Assembly: GCA_015978205.1 (NCBI GenBank)
Contig: JADWMM010000039.1
Coordinates: 1-48,202 of the forward strand
DNA from: Alkaliphilus sp. NP8
Lineage (GTDB): Bacteria; Bacillota; Clostridia; Peptostreptococcales; Natronincolaceae
Direction: 5' to 3'
Length of the DNA stretch: 48,202 nt
Below, one piece after another: positions 26,131-34,614 of the stretch. Made by a program: the position numbers and the translations under genes. Position 1 is the stretch's first letter; every line of letters begins with the position of its first letter. The notes under the pieces are model-generated. The model was not told the origin of the DNA. It was given only the letters and a program-made list of their open reading frames with translations, and did no database searches.

Positions 26131-26775
26131 ATGTCTAAATATACAAAGATTAAAATTTTTAGTGTTTTAATCTTAATCATATTAGTAATTATATCATATC
26201 AATTTAATATACAGGATATAGACAAATTAAAGGTTAGTATAAATAGAATAGAGTATGTAGTCGAATCCTTTGGCATACTAGGAGTCTTAATATATATTTT
26301 AATAGGTTCTATTAGACCGTTTTTATTTATACCCACAACAGTATTATTTATAAGTGGAGGTATTATTTTTGGGCCTATTAAAGGGCTTTTATATACATTA
26401 ATAGGAGTTATGATTGCTTCCACTCTTTCTTTTGTAGTAGCAAGAAAGTTTCAGAGGTTTTTTAAAAAAATATTAAAGAATAAGTATTTAGTAAAATTAA
26501 ATGATTTAAATGATAAGCAGATAATAAAAGGATTATTTATAATGAGAGTATCACCGATGTTTCCATTTGATCCTGTCAGCTATGGATGTGGCATATCTAA
26601 TATACAATATGAGGAGTTTTTTATAGGAACGCTCTTAGGTTTGATACCTAAAGTATCTATATATACTTTTTTGGGAAGTCAAATAGATAATATATTTTCA
26701 CTACAAACTCTATTAATTTTCGTCATGTTAATAGTTTTAGCAATAATTTTATATATTTTTCACAAAAAACTTTAA
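26131..26775 (+). CDS. TVP38/TMEM64 (VTT/DedA-like) family membrane protein
   Basis: This 214-residue integral membrane protein has the VTT pattern: an N-terminal helix, a re-entrant region with SIRPFLFIPTTVLFISGG (about 70-87) and FGPIKG, then R-(V)-SPMFPFDPVSYGCG (about 139-153) and two more helices. Family members are lipid-scramblase-like or transport proteins; the precise role here is unknown. GAGGGGGAAAG precedes the ATG. A promoterless position downstream of a terminator suggests its own transcript. Confidence 0.87.
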   Translation: MSKYTKIKIFSVLILIILVIISYQFNIQDIDKLKVSINRIEYVVESFGILGVLIYILIGSIRPFLFIPTTVLFISGGIIFGPIKGLLYTLIGVMIASTLSFVVARKFQRFFKKILKNKYLVKLNDLNDKQIIKGLFIMRVSPMFPFDPVSYGCGISNIQYEEFFIGTLLGLIPKVSIYTFLGSQIDNIFSLQTLLIFVMLIVLAIILYIFHKKL

Positions 26776-26875
26776 AATTTCAACAGGTAATATAGATTTC
26801 CCAGGAAATATTGCAGGATTTTATACAAAAATGTAGAATCATTAGGTTAGAAAGATGTAGCAAGGGGAGATAAAA

Positions 26876-27067
26876 ATGGTTCAAACACTTAGTGGGGTAG
26901 CTCTTTTATGCGTATTTACAATACCTGTAATAATATTAATTTTAAGTCTCTATCAAAATTTAATTGAAAGTTTGAGTTCTAAAACGGTAGACAAAAAAGT
27001 TGCAAGAAAAGTATATAGAGATAATGCCGAAAAAAAATCAGAAAGAAAATTGAGAGTAGTAAAATAG
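26876..27067 (+). CDS. Small single-pass membrane protein of unknown function
   Basis: The 63-residue protein has one hydrophobic helix (about 5-26) and a highly basic C-terminal tail (many Lys/Arg from 36). It resembles no family I know. AAGGGGAG gives a good ribosome site. The following terminator begins inside its last codons, which supports that it is a real transcribed gene. It sits just before gin. Confidence 0.7.
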   Translation: MVQTLSGVALLCVFTIPVIILILSLYQNLIESLSSKTVDKKVARKVYRDNAEKKSERKLRVVK

Positions 27068-27102
27068 TCTGTTTTTTCAAAAATGAAACAGACTATTTTT
27101 TA
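27062..27102 (+). terminator. Terminator overlapping the end of the small membrane protein gene
   Basis: A 13-bp perfect stem (27062-27074 with 27086-27098), 11-nt loop, then T-run. The 5' arm includes the TAG stop. The remaining ~190 nt to gin hold no visible gene. Confidence 0.85.
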
Positions 27103-27294
27103 TTATATAAGTAAAGTATATTTTACGACTGTATTTTCAATTAAATCGAAGTTAAATTGCAATGTTTAAAATATATAAATTTCTTTTTAACAATGTACAG
27201 GATTAGTGAATAAAATTGTAAATATAGGGAAAAATAATAGATAAAGTATTAAAATCAATATAAAGTTAGAAACTCTTAAGGTTGGTGAGTATAT

Positions 27295-27498
27295 ATGGAT
27301 GAAAAGTTAACTTGCTATATTTGTAATAAAGAAAATAACAAAGGAATTGTTATACTTAATAGATACATATGTCGAGGTTGCGAACTAGAAATGATGGATA
27401 CTTCATATAATGAACTTAAATTTGAAGGAATTAGAAGAAAAATAAAAAACATATGGAAAGGTGTTTCTTTAAATATAGAAGAACACTCAACTGGATAA
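27295..27498 (+). CDS. gin: Gin (CsfB)-type anti-sigma factor
   Basis: Gin binds sigma-G and prevents its early action during endospore formation. The 67-residue protein has the Gin zinc-binding pattern CYIC (C7, C10) and CRGC (C26, C29) with GIVILNRYICRGCE in between, then a charged helix ending near 60. Position supports the call: gin, a decarboxylase, tmk, darA, holB and yaaT follow one another as in Bacillus subtilis near the origin. Its ribosome site is weak (GGTTGGTGA). It implies that the host makes endospores. Confidence 0.85.
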   Translation: MDEKLTCYICNKENNKGIVILNRYICRGCELEMMDTSYNELKFEGIRRKIKNIWKGVSLNIEEHSTG

Positions 27499-27558
27499 AA
27501 AAAATTTAATTAACACAAATTACAAACTCCCCCTAAATATTAATTATATATAAAAATT

Positions 27559-27600
27559 AAACCAATGGAATTTCCTAAAGGAAATTCCATTGGTTTTTGT
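27559..27600. terminator. Strong terminator hairpin after gin
   Basis: A 17-bp perfect stem (27559-27575 with 27580-27596) with a 4-nt loop, then a T-run; an A-run on the other side lets it serve the minus-strand small gene as well. The 513-nt stretch to 28012 also holds a 55-residue minus-strand gene and a short palindrome (CAGAC/GTCTG, 27890-27902). Confidence 0.85.
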
Positions 27601-27653
27601 TGTTTAAAAGTAACATAAGTTAATTTTTGTTTTAACATAGTTTTATATAATAC

Positions 27654-27821
27654 TTAGTGAATTCTCATTTTATTTTTCATGTTTTCTGAGGCGATTTTAC
27701 CTCTTTCACTTTTAATTTGTTCAATAGGTAAGGAAAGCATTTCTGAAATTTCTATATCTGACTTTTTATTACCATAAGCTAATAAAAAATCCTTTAGAGT
27801 ACTAATTTTATTTTTTTTCAT
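27654..27821 (-). CDS. 55-residue helix-turn-helix-like small protein
   Basis: A minus-strand frame with an excellent ribosome site (AGGAGGG, about 9 nt before the ATG at 27821) encodes 55 residues starting MKKNKISTLKDFLL. The middle (SDIEISEMLSLPIEQIKSER) looks like a short helix-turn-helix in the manner of sigma region 4 or small DNA-binding proteins. I do not know the family. It is divergent from the decarboxylase gene. Confidence 0.65.
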   Translation of the reverse strand: MKKNKISTLKDFLLAYGNKKSDIEISEMLSLPIEQIKSERGKIASENMKNKMRIH

Positions 27822-28011
27822 AATAAAATACCCTCCTATTCTATGAACTTACTATAAAAATATTTAAACAATATAATTTATAGTCAGTACAGACTTAGTC
27901 TGCATTAATAGTATTTCTAAATATAAAGTTTTTTATACATATAAAGGATAAAAAAATCTTTTAGAGAATATTATAATGTTAACTAATGAATTTTTTTGAA
28001 AAGTGTAAAGG

Positions 28012-29466
28012 ATGATAAAGTTGAATAAAGCTCCTATCATAGATAGATTATTAGAATTAAATAATAAAAAAGTAGTATCTTTTCATGTGCCAGGACATAA
28101 AAACGGAAACTTTTATCAAAAAAATTTTTATAAAAATTTCAAAGAGGTTTTATATAAAATAGATACTACAGAAATTCCAGGTACAGATAACTTGCACAAT
28201 GCCAAGGATATAATATGTAAAAGTCAGGATAAGGCAAGTAAAATTTTTAAAAGCAAAAATAGCTTTTTTTTGGTAAATGGCAGTACATGTGGAATATATA
28301 GCATGATAATGGCAGCAACTTGTCCAGGAGATAAAATACTTATAGATAGAAATTGTCATCAATCGGTGATTAATGCAACTATATTAGGTAATTTAATTCC
28401 AGTATATATTTACCCTAATATAAATGAAAACATGGGAATATCAATGGGTATCTCGCCAGATGAAATTGAAAAAGTTTTAATTAAAGATAAAGATATTAAA
28501 GCGGTGGTGCTTACTTATCCTACATATCATGGTGTGTGTATGAATTTAAAAAAAGTGGCAGAAATAGTACACAAATATGATAGAATATTATTAATAGATG
28601 AAGCACATGGAGCGCATTTAGGATTGAATAAAAGACTACCTGTATCTGCTTTAAGTTGTGGCGCAGATGCAGTAGTTCAGAGTACTCATAAGACATTACC
28701 TTCATTTACACAAAGCTCTATGCTTCATATACAAGGAAATAAAATAGATATAGAAAAACTTAAGTTCATGCTTAGAGTTCACCAAAGCAGTAGTCCTTCT
28801 TATTTATTATTATCTTCTTTAGATTTTGCACTTATGATATATGAAACTAATGGTAAGGATTTAATGGATAATTTAATAAATAATGTTAATAAATTTAGAC
28901 AAAAACTTGGCAGTATATCAGGTGTAAATATAATGGATAAAGAAGCAATAAATAATAAAGAAGTTTATGATATAGATTTAACTAAAATTTGGTTTGGATT
29001 AAAAGGCATAGAAGGATATGTCTTAGAAGAAGTACTTAGAAATGAGTTTAATATACAGGTAGAATTATCTAATGAATTTGGTGTGTTAGCTATATCATCT
29101 ATAGCTAATGATAAAGATGATTTTGATAAATTATTAATTGCTATTAATGCAATTAGCAAAAATTTAAGAAGTAAAAATTCAAATAGTATAAAATTTAATT
29201 CACATAAACATATATTTAGTTCAGATATGGTATTTACTCCAAAAGAAGCTCTATATAAAGACAAAACGAAAATACTGTTCAAAGACAGTAGTGGCTATAT
29301 AAGTGGAGAGTATATAATACCGTATCCACCAGGTATTCCTTTAATAATCCCTGGTGAGAGAATTAATAATTATACTATAGAATATATTACAAAAATGATT
29401 AGAGATGGTAAAGAAGTTTTAGGACTTAAAGATACTGATTGCAGGTTTATTGAAGTGCTAAAGTAG
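28012..29466 (+). CDS. Orn/Lys/Arg decarboxylase family protein (YaaO-like)
   Basis: A 484-residue PLP enzyme of the fold-type-I basic amino acid decarboxylase group. Key sites are visible: HVPGHK (25-30), NGSTCG (89-94), DEAHGAH (196-202) and the PLP lysine K227 in STHKTLPS. The C-terminal domain ends the usual way (PYPPGIPLIIPGE near 439-451). Substrate (arginine, lysine or ornithine) cannot be set from this sequence. ATG at 28012 abuts the AAAGG site; a TTG at 28021 has better spacing and may be the true start. It occupies the yaaO position between gin and tmk. Confidence 0.9.
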   Translation: MIKLNKAPIIDRLLELNNKKVVSFHVPGHKNGNFYQKNFYKNFKEVLYKIDTTEIPGTDNLHNAKDIICKSQDKASKIFKSKNSFFLVNGSTCGIYSMIMAATCPGDKILIDRNCHQSVINATILGNLIPVYIYPNINENMGISMGISPDEIEKVLIKDKDIKAVVLTYPTYHGVCMNLKKVAEIVHKYDRILLIDEAHGAHLGLNKRLPVSALSCGADAVVQSTHKTLPSFTQSSMLHIQGNKIDIEKLKFMLRVHQSSSPSYLLLSSLDFALMIYETNGKDLMDNLINNVNKFRQKLGSISGVNIMDKEAINNKEVYDIDLTKIWFGLKGIEGYVLEEVLRNEFNIQVELSNEFGVLAISSIANDKDDFDKLLIAINAISKNLRSKNSNSIKFNSHKHIFSSDMVFTPKEALYKDKTKILFKDSSGYISGEYIIPYPPGIPLIIPGERINNYTIEYITKMIRDGKEVLGLKDTDCRFIEVLK

Positions 29467-29531
29467 ATATTAAATATTATAATTAATTGTACAAAAGAAT
29501 AATGCTAAAGGAAAAATTATGAGGTGATGTA

Positions 29532-30161
29532 GTGAGTAAAGGATTATTTATTACTATAGAAGGAACCGACGGATCAGGAAAATCTACACAAATTCCTTTT
29601 ATAAAGGGATTTTTAGAAAAAAAGGGGTATAAAGTATTACTAACAAGAGAACCTGGTGGTACTCAAATAGGAGAAAAAATAAGAGATTTACTTTTAGATA
29701 AACAAAACAAGGAAATGTGTGACATGACAGAAGCTTTATTATATGCAGCCTCTAGAGCACAACACGTTAAAGAGTTTATAGTACCAGCTCTTAAACAAGG
29801 CAAAGTAGTATTGTGCGATAGATTTGTTGATTCTAGTATTGTATATCAGGGGAAAGGCAGAGAATTAGGTCTAGAAACGGTTAAAAGTATTAATGATTTT
29901 GCTACATGTGGTTTAGAGCCAGATTTAACTATTTTATTAGATATAGATCCTGAGAAAGGACTAGAAAGAGTAAAAGAAAACAGTGATGTAGATAGATTAG
30001 AGCAAGAAAAGTTAGCTTTTCATAAAAAAGTTTATGAAGGATATAAAGATTTGTCTAATTTGTATCCAAATCGTATTAAAGTTATTTCGGCTGACCAGTC
30101 TATTCAAGAAATAAGTAGTGATATAGAGGATAAACTAGAAATTTTGTTAAAGGAGGTTTAA
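29532..30161 (+). CDS. tmk: Thymidylate kinase
   Basis: Tmk makes dTDP from dTMP and ATP for DNA synthesis. The 209-residue protein has the P-loop GTDGSGKS (11-18), REPGGT (39-44), the DR(F/Y) motif at DRFVDSSIVYQG (about 97-108) and a lid region with charged residues. The start is GTG at 29532 after GAGGTGAT. The darA gene begins 3 nt after the stop and holB follows, giving a tight replication-linked operon. Confidence 0.95.
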   Translation: MSKGLFITIEGTDGSGKSTQIPFIKGFLEKKGYKVLLTREPGGTQIGEKIRDLLLDKQNKEMCDMTEALLYAASRAQHVKEFIVPALKQGKVVLCDRFVDSSIVYQGKGRELGLETVKSINDFATCGLEPDLTILLDIDPEKGLERVKENSDVDRLEQEKLAFHKKVYEGYKDLSNLYPNRIKVISADQSIQEISSDIEDKLEILLKEV

Positions 30162-30164
30162 TTT

Positions 30165-30494
30165 ATGAAACTAGTTATTTCAATTGTAAATGATGAAGAT
30201 GTACATCATCTTATTGATGATCTGACTAAGAATGAATTTAGAGTTACTAAACTTGCTACTACAGGAGGATTTTTAAAGTCTGGAAATACAACCTTATTAA
30301 TAGGTGTAGAAGATGAACAAGTAGATGATGTTCTTAAAATTATTGAGGATAACTGCAAAACAAGAAAGCAAATGGTTACTTCGCCAACTCCAATATCTGG
30401 AACAGCAGAAGTTTTTATTCCATATCCTATGGAAATTAAAGTTGGAGGAGCAACAGTATTTGTTATAGATATAGAAAAATACTTAAAATTGTAG
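30165..30494 (+). CDS. darA: Cyclic di-AMP receptor protein DarA/PstA (YaaQ)
   Basis: DarA is a PII-like trimer that binds cyclic di-AMP. The 109-residue protein matches the family: MKLVISIVNDEDVHHL at the start, TTGGFLKSGNTTLLIG (about 32-47), and the C-terminal strand VGGATVFVID (about 93-102). It is translationally linked to tmk (3-nt gap; ribosome site AAAGGAGG inside the tmk end). It points to cyclic di-AMP signalling in this organism; the downstream target is unknown in general. Confidence 0.93.
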   Translation: MKLVISIVNDEDVHHLIDDLTKNEFRVTKLATTGGFLKSGNTTLLIGVEDEQVDDVLKIIEDNCKTRKQMVTSPTPISGTAEVFIPYPMEIKVGGATVFVIDIEKYLKL

Positions 30495-30513
30495 TAGAAG
30501 GTAGGTATAAATA

Positions 30514-31503
30514 ATGGCCTTTGAGAGAGTATTAGGACAGGAAAAAGCAAAACAAAACCTACAAAGAGCCTTAGAAAAAGATGAACTTGCACATGCTTAT
30601 TTATTTGAAGGAGCAGAAGGATTAGGCAAAAAAAATATGGCATTGGATTTAGCTTCTGCTTTACTTTGTGAAAGGAATAAGGACAAGCCTTGTAGAATAT
30701 GTAATAGTTGTCTAAGAATAAGCTCTGGAAATCATTCTGGACTTAAAATAATAGAAGAAGAAAAAGTTATAAAAGTAGATGAAATACGGGAACTTATAAA
30801 AGATATTCAATTAAAACCATATGAAGGTAAAAAAAAGGTTTACATTATATGTGATGCAGATAAAATTAATATGCAAGGCCAAAATGCTCTTTTAAAAACA
30901 TTAGAAGAGCCTCCTCAGTATGCTACTATAATTTTACTTACTACTAAAAGAAATAGTTTGCTGTCTACTATAGTATCTAGGTGTCAGACTATAAGGCTAA
31001 ATCTTGTAAGTTTAGAAATTATAAAATATTATTTAGTAAATGAAAAAAAAGCTAACGAAGAAGAAGCTCAAAAAATTGCGGCTTTTTCTGGGGGGAATGT
31101 AGGTAAGGCAGTTAAACTATTAGAAGATGTTGCTTTTCACGAAAGAATGGAAAATGTTATTAAAATATGCACTGACTTAATGAATGTTAAATTAATCAAA
31201 GCAATAGATAAAATTTCTTTTTTTGAAGAAGAAAAATCTAACATTGAAGAAATTTTAGATTTTATGATAAGCTGGTATAGAGATCTCTTAGTGTATAAAG
31301 AAACGGAAAATATGGATCTTATAATAAATATTGATAAGAAAGAAGAAATAGCTTTTGGAGCGAGAAGAATAGACATAAATAAAATAAGAGATATTATTTT
31401 TATAATACAAAAATCAAAAAATAATTTGAAAAGCAATGTTCAATTCCATTTGAATATAGAAGTGATGCTTTTAAATATTCAGGAGGTTTTAACTAAATGG
31501 TAA
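30514..31503 (+). CDS. holB: DNA polymerase III delta-prime subunit
   Basis: HolB is part of the clamp loader. The 329-residue protein shows GQEKAKQNL, a P-loop-like GAEGLGKK (about 33-40), a zinc module with Cys 52, 60, 63 and 66 (CERNKDKPCRICNSC), LLKTLEEPP (about 127-135) and the sensor SRCQTIRL. The gene begins 19 nt after darA and its last 7 nt overlap yaaT. A yaaR gene, present here in Bacillus, is absent. Confidence 0.93.
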   Translation: MAFERVLGQEKAKQNLQRALEKDELAHAYLFEGAEGLGKKNMALDLASALLCERNKDKPCRICNSCLRISSGNHSGLKIIEEEKVIKVDEIRELIKDIQLKPYEGKKKVYIICDADKINMQGQNALLKTLEEPPQYATIILLTTKRNSLLSTIVSRCQTIRLNLVSLEIIKYYLVNEKKANEEEAQKIAAFSGGNVGKAVKLLEDVAFHERMENVIKICTDLMNVKLIKAIDKISFFEEEKSNIEEILDFMISWYRDLLVYKETENMDLIINIDKKEEIAFGARRIDINKIRDIIFIIQKSKNNLKSNVQFHLNIEVMLLNIQEVLTKW

Positions 31504-32396
31504 CGGTAGTAGGAGTAAGGTTTAAAAAAGCAGGAAAAATATATTATTTTGATCCTAATAATATAGAAATAAAGAAAAATGATTCTGTAATTGTTGAAAC
31601 AGCTAGAGGTATAGAGTTTGGACAAGTTGTAGTGGGACCTAAAGAGGTTCTAGAAGAAGATATTATTAGTCCTTTAAAATCCGTTATCCGCGTTTCAACA
31701 GAAGAAGATGAAAATATACACAAGGAGAATAAGGAAAAGGAAGAATATGCTTTAGAAGTATGTACAGATAAAATTAAAAAGCATAATCTAGATATGAATT
31801 TAGTAGAAGTTGAATATACTTTTGATAACAATAAAGTAATTTTTTATTTTACTGCTGACGGTAGAGTAGACTTTAGAGAACTAGTAAAAGATTTAGCCTC
31901 TGTATTTAAAACAAGAATAGAACTAAGACAAATAGGAGTAAGAGATGAAGCTAAAATGTTAGGCGGTATTGGTCCGTGTGGTAGGTCTCTTTGCTGTTCA
32001 ACATGGCTTGGAGATTTTGAGCCAGTTTCTATAAAAATGGCAAAAGACCAAAGCTTATCTTTAAATCCAGCAAAAATTTCAGGTATCTGTGGTAGGTTAT
32101 TCTGTTGTTTAAAGTATGAACACGATTTATATGCTGAAATTCTGCAGAAACTGCCTAATGTTGGATCAAAGGTTTTAACACCAGATGGTAAAGGTGTTGT
32201 AGTAGAAACTAATGTAATATCAGAACTTGTAAAAGTTAGAATAAATAATCCATCGGATAATAGTGAAGAAATTAGAGTGTATTATTTACATGATGTAAGT
32301 AATATAAAGCCTAAAGAAGATTTTAAGAAAGAAAAATCTGAAAATGAAATAGAAGAAATAGAAAGTGATATAAATAAACATTTAGAAAATGAATAG
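31497..32396 (+). CDS. yaaT: PSP1-domain regulatory protein YaaT (RicT)
   Basis: YaaT is a cytoplasmic Y-complex/Fe-S protein that affects sporulation and RNA processing in Bacillus. The 299-residue protein has the PSP1 core with the Cys blocks GPCGRSLCC (about 160-168) and CGRLFCC (about 198-204), and an N-terminal VVGVRFKKAGKIYYF block. The last ~35 residues are an acidic, disordered tail. The ATG overlaps the holB stop by 7 nt, so the two are translationally coupled. The AGGAGG site lies in the holB end. Confidence 0.93.
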   Translation: MVTVVGVRFKKAGKIYYFDPNNIEIKKNDSVIVETARGIEFGQVVVGPKEVLEEDIISPLKSVIRVSTEEDENIHKENKEKEEYALEVCTDKIKKHNLDMNLVEVEYTFDNNKVIFYFTADGRVDFRELVKDLASVFKTRIELRQIGVRDEAKMLGGIGPCGRSLCCSTWLGDFEPVSIKMAKDQSLSLNPAKISGICGRLFCCLKYEHDLYAEILQKLPNVGSKVLTPDGKGVVVETNVISELVKVRINNPSDNSEEIRVYYLHDVSNIKPKEDFKKEKSENEIEEIESDINKHLENE

Positions 32397-32418
32397 AATA
32401 ATATAGACTTAGAATAAA

Positions 32419-32453
32419 AAATAAAGATCCTTAAATAAGGATCTTTATTTTTT
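32419..32453 (+). terminator. Terminator after yaaT
   Basis: A 14-bp perfect stem (32419-32432 with 32437-32450) with a 4-nt loop, followed by T. Confidence 0.9.
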
Positions 32454-32497
32454 GAAATAATTATATTTGCTGATTTTTATGATTTTTTGAATTAATG

Positions 32498-32535
32498 TGA
32501 CATATAAATAGCTTATTTAAGCTATTTATATGTCA
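32498..32535. repeat. 18-bp perfect hairpin in the yaaT-oxidoreductase gap
   Basis: TGACATATAAATAGCTTA (32498-32515) and its exact inverse (32518-32535) are separated by 2 nt. TTTT follows. It may be a second terminator or the remnant of a palindromic repeat. Confidence 0.55.
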
Positions 32536-32583
32536 TTTTACTAGAATTTCTAAAAAATAGTAGAACATATTTCTTTATTTCTA

Positions 32584-32612
32584 TTGCAATATTAAAGAAT
32601 ATTCCCTATTAT
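32584..32612 (+). promoter_or_regulatory. Promoter of the GltD-like gene
   Basis: TTGCAA (32584-32589), a 17-nt spacer, then TATTAT (32607-32612), about 90 nt before the ATG at 32705. Confidence 0.55.
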
Positions 32613-32704
32613 AGTATAGGAGCAATATAAAACTACAAAAACTCGACAATTAATAATCTTAATATACGGTTTTAGAGTCAGCAAAAGTTATAGGAGTTGA
32701 TATT

Positions 32705-33958
32705 ATGGCAGAACATATAATAGATAAAGCAAACAAATGTTTACAATGTAAGAACCCAAGATGCGAAAAAGGTTGTCCCATAAATACCCCTATAAAAGAA
32801 ATGATAAATTTACTTTTAGAGGGAGACATAATTACAGCAGGAGAAATGTTATTTAAAAATAATCCTTTATCTGTAATATGTTCTTTAGTATGTCCTCATG
32901 AAAGACAATGTGAGGGACACTGTATAAAGGGAATAAAATCAAGCCCTGTTAAAATAGGAGATATAGAAAATTATATCTCTGACTATAGTTTAGATATATT
33001 AGATTTAAAAGCAAACAATAACAAGCAAGGTAATGTTGGGATAATAGGCTCAGGTCCTGCAGGTATTACTATAGCTTTAATTTTGGCTTTAAAAGGATAT
33101 AGTGTAACTATATTTGAGTCTAAGGAAAAAATAGGTGGTATGCTAAGATATGGAATTCCAGAATTTAGATTACCAAAAGATATTTTAGATAGAATAAAAA
33201 GCAGATTAATAGAACTGGGTGTCGAAATTAGACCCAATATATTAGTAGGGTCTAAAATAACTGTAGACGAGCTTTTTAGAGATGGGTTTGATGCAATATT
33301 TATTGGAACAGGAGTATGGCAGCCTAAAAAGTTAAATATTAAAGGTGAAAGTTTAGGTCATGTTCACTTTGCAATAGATTATTTAAAAAACCCTAATGTG
33401 TATAAATTAGGAGATAAAGTATGCGTAATAGGTGCAGGTAATGTAGCTATGGATGTAGCAAGAACAGCTGTTAGAAAAGGTGCAAAAGAAGTAACCATAA
33501 TGTATAGAAGAGGTTTTGAAAATATGACAGCTACTAATCATGAGATAGAGTATGCTAAGCTAGATGGAGTTAAGTTTCAGTTATACAAGTCACCAGTTGA
33601 AATTACAAAAGAAGGCTTAGTATATTCTGAAACAGAGATTATAGAAACTGAAGATGGAAAGAGACTAATTACTAAAGACGATTCTGAAAAATTATTTAAC
33701 TGTGACTCTGTTATTGTTGCAGTAAGTCAAGGACCTAGAACAAATATAATATCTACAACAAAGGGAATAGAAGTAAATAAAAAAGGACTAGTTATAGTAG
33801 ATAAAGATGGAAGAACTACTAAAGAAGGAATTTTTGCTTCTGGAGATGTTGTTACTGGAGCAAAAACTGTGGTAGAAGCAGTAAAATATTCAAAGCATAT
33901 AGCTGAAACTATTGATGAATATGTTAAGTGGAAATATAATAAAAAACAGATAAAGTAG
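32705..33958 (+). CDS. GltD/NfnB-like FAD-dependent NAD(P) oxidoreductase
   Basis: This 417-residue flavoprotein belongs to the glutamate synthase small subunit/NfnB/SudA group. The N-terminal Cys-rich domain has CLQCKNPRCEKGCP (C12, C15, C20, C24) and CSLVCPHERQCEGHC (about 59-73) for two Fe-S clusters. The FAD site is GIIGSGPAG (about 111-119) with a downstream GGMLRYGIPEFRLPK, and the NAD(P) site is VIGAGNVAMDVAR (about 241-253). A C-terminal GDV.TGA block closes the FAD fold. No glutamate synthase large subunit is adjacent, so it probably serves another partner as a reductase. It is separated from gcv by a terminator. Confidence 0.9.
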   Translation: MAEHIIDKANKCLQCKNPRCEKGCPINTPIKEMINLLLEGDIITAGEMLFKNNPLSVICSLVCPHERQCEGHCIKGIKSSPVKIGDIENYISDYSLDILDLKANNNKQGNVGIIGSGPAGITIALILALKGYSVTIFESKEKIGGMLRYGIPEFRLPKDILDRIKSRLIELGVEIRPNILVGSKITVDELFRDGFDAIFIGTGVWQPKKLNIKGESLGHVHFAIDYLKNPNVYKLGDKVCVIGAGNVAMDVARTAVRKGAKEVTIMYRRGFENMTATNHEIEYAKLDGVKFQLYKSPVEITKEGLVYSETEIIETEDGKRLITKDDSEKLFNCDSVIVAVSQGPRTNIISTTKGIEVNKKGLVIVDKDGRTTKEGIFASGDVVTGAKTVVEAVKYSKHIAETIDEYVKWKYNKKQIK

Positions 33959-33967
33959 TTTAAATTT

Positions 33968-34012
33968 AACAAAGCTAAGCGAGTCAATCTGGACTTTCTT
34001 AGCTTTGTTTTA
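33968..34012 (+). terminator. Terminator after the GltD-like gene
   Basis: AACAAAGCTAAG (33968-33979) pairs perfectly with CTTAGCTTTGTT (33998-34009), followed by TT. Confidence 0.8.
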
Positions 34013-34077
34013 TATTGGATTAATGATATTTATCTTTTTTTTATTTTAAAACGCTTTTACAACACATTATTAAAGCT

Positions 34078-34106
34078 TTGCATAGCTATATATTTTATGT
34101 TATAAT
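34078..34106 (+). promoter_or_regulatory. Promoter of the glycine-cleavage operon
   Basis: TTGCAT (34078-34083), a 17-nt spacer, then TATAAT (34101-34106). Transcription would start about 130 nt before the glycine riboswitch. Confidence 0.65.
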
Positions 34107-34239
34107 CATAGTGAATTTGAGTTAATTATAAATATTCCAATAATTCAAACTAGATAAAAGAATAACAAGAGTTGAAAAAGAGTTCTATAAGATGTATTAT
34201 TATTTTATAAGATTAATACAATAAAATATATATAAATAC

Positions 34240-34434
34240 AGTCCCAGATGATAATGGCGAGAGATATCCATAAGGATAGCCGAAGGAGCAATATAAAAGG
34301 TGCCAATCCTTTATAGAAACTTTCAGGCAGAAGGATCGCTATTTGATGGAACTCTGAAAAGCTCGCAAATGCGACGCCGTAGGAGAAATACTTTGTAGTG
34401 TAGAAACTCTCAGGCAAAAATACAGAGGAACATG
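34240..34434 (+). ncRNA. Tandem glycine riboswitch
   Basis: Two glycine aptamers lie in tandem. The first has GGCGAGAG (34257-34264), GCCGAAGGAGCAA (about 34279-34291) and GAAACTTTCAGGCAGAAGGA (about 34316-34335). The second has AACTCTGAAAAG, CGCCGTAGGAGAAA (about 34375-34388) and GAAACTCTCAGGCAAAAA (about 34403-34420). These are the conserved core words of the class. The 3' closing strand of aptamer 2 overlaps the terminator arm by AGG (34426-34428). Confidence 0.93.
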
Positions 34435-34481
34435 ATGGCAGAATTTCTTACTATTCCATTATGTTCCTAATTTTATATATT
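34426..34481 (+). terminator. Riboswitch-controlled terminator
   Basis: AGGAACATGATGG (34426-34438) pairs with CCATTATGTTCCT (34456-34468) with one wobble, followed by TTTTATATATTTTT. Because its first bases also close the second aptamer, bound glycine should disfavour the terminator and turn the operon on. Confidence 0.75.
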
Positions 34482-34614
34482 TTTAGTACTATATAAAATA
34501 AATTTGCATAGATTTTAAATTGATAATAATTTTGTATGGTAAGTTTTCCATACTTATTTATTAGAATAATAAAATATATTAAAAGTATAACTATAAAAAG
34601 AGGAGGGTATATTT

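Noticed and set aside
26791-26813. Terminator or regulatory hairpin (ATTTCC/GGAAAT) after the VTT-family gene
   Set aside because: The stem is only about 6 bp with no T-run; chance is likely in this AT-rich sequence.
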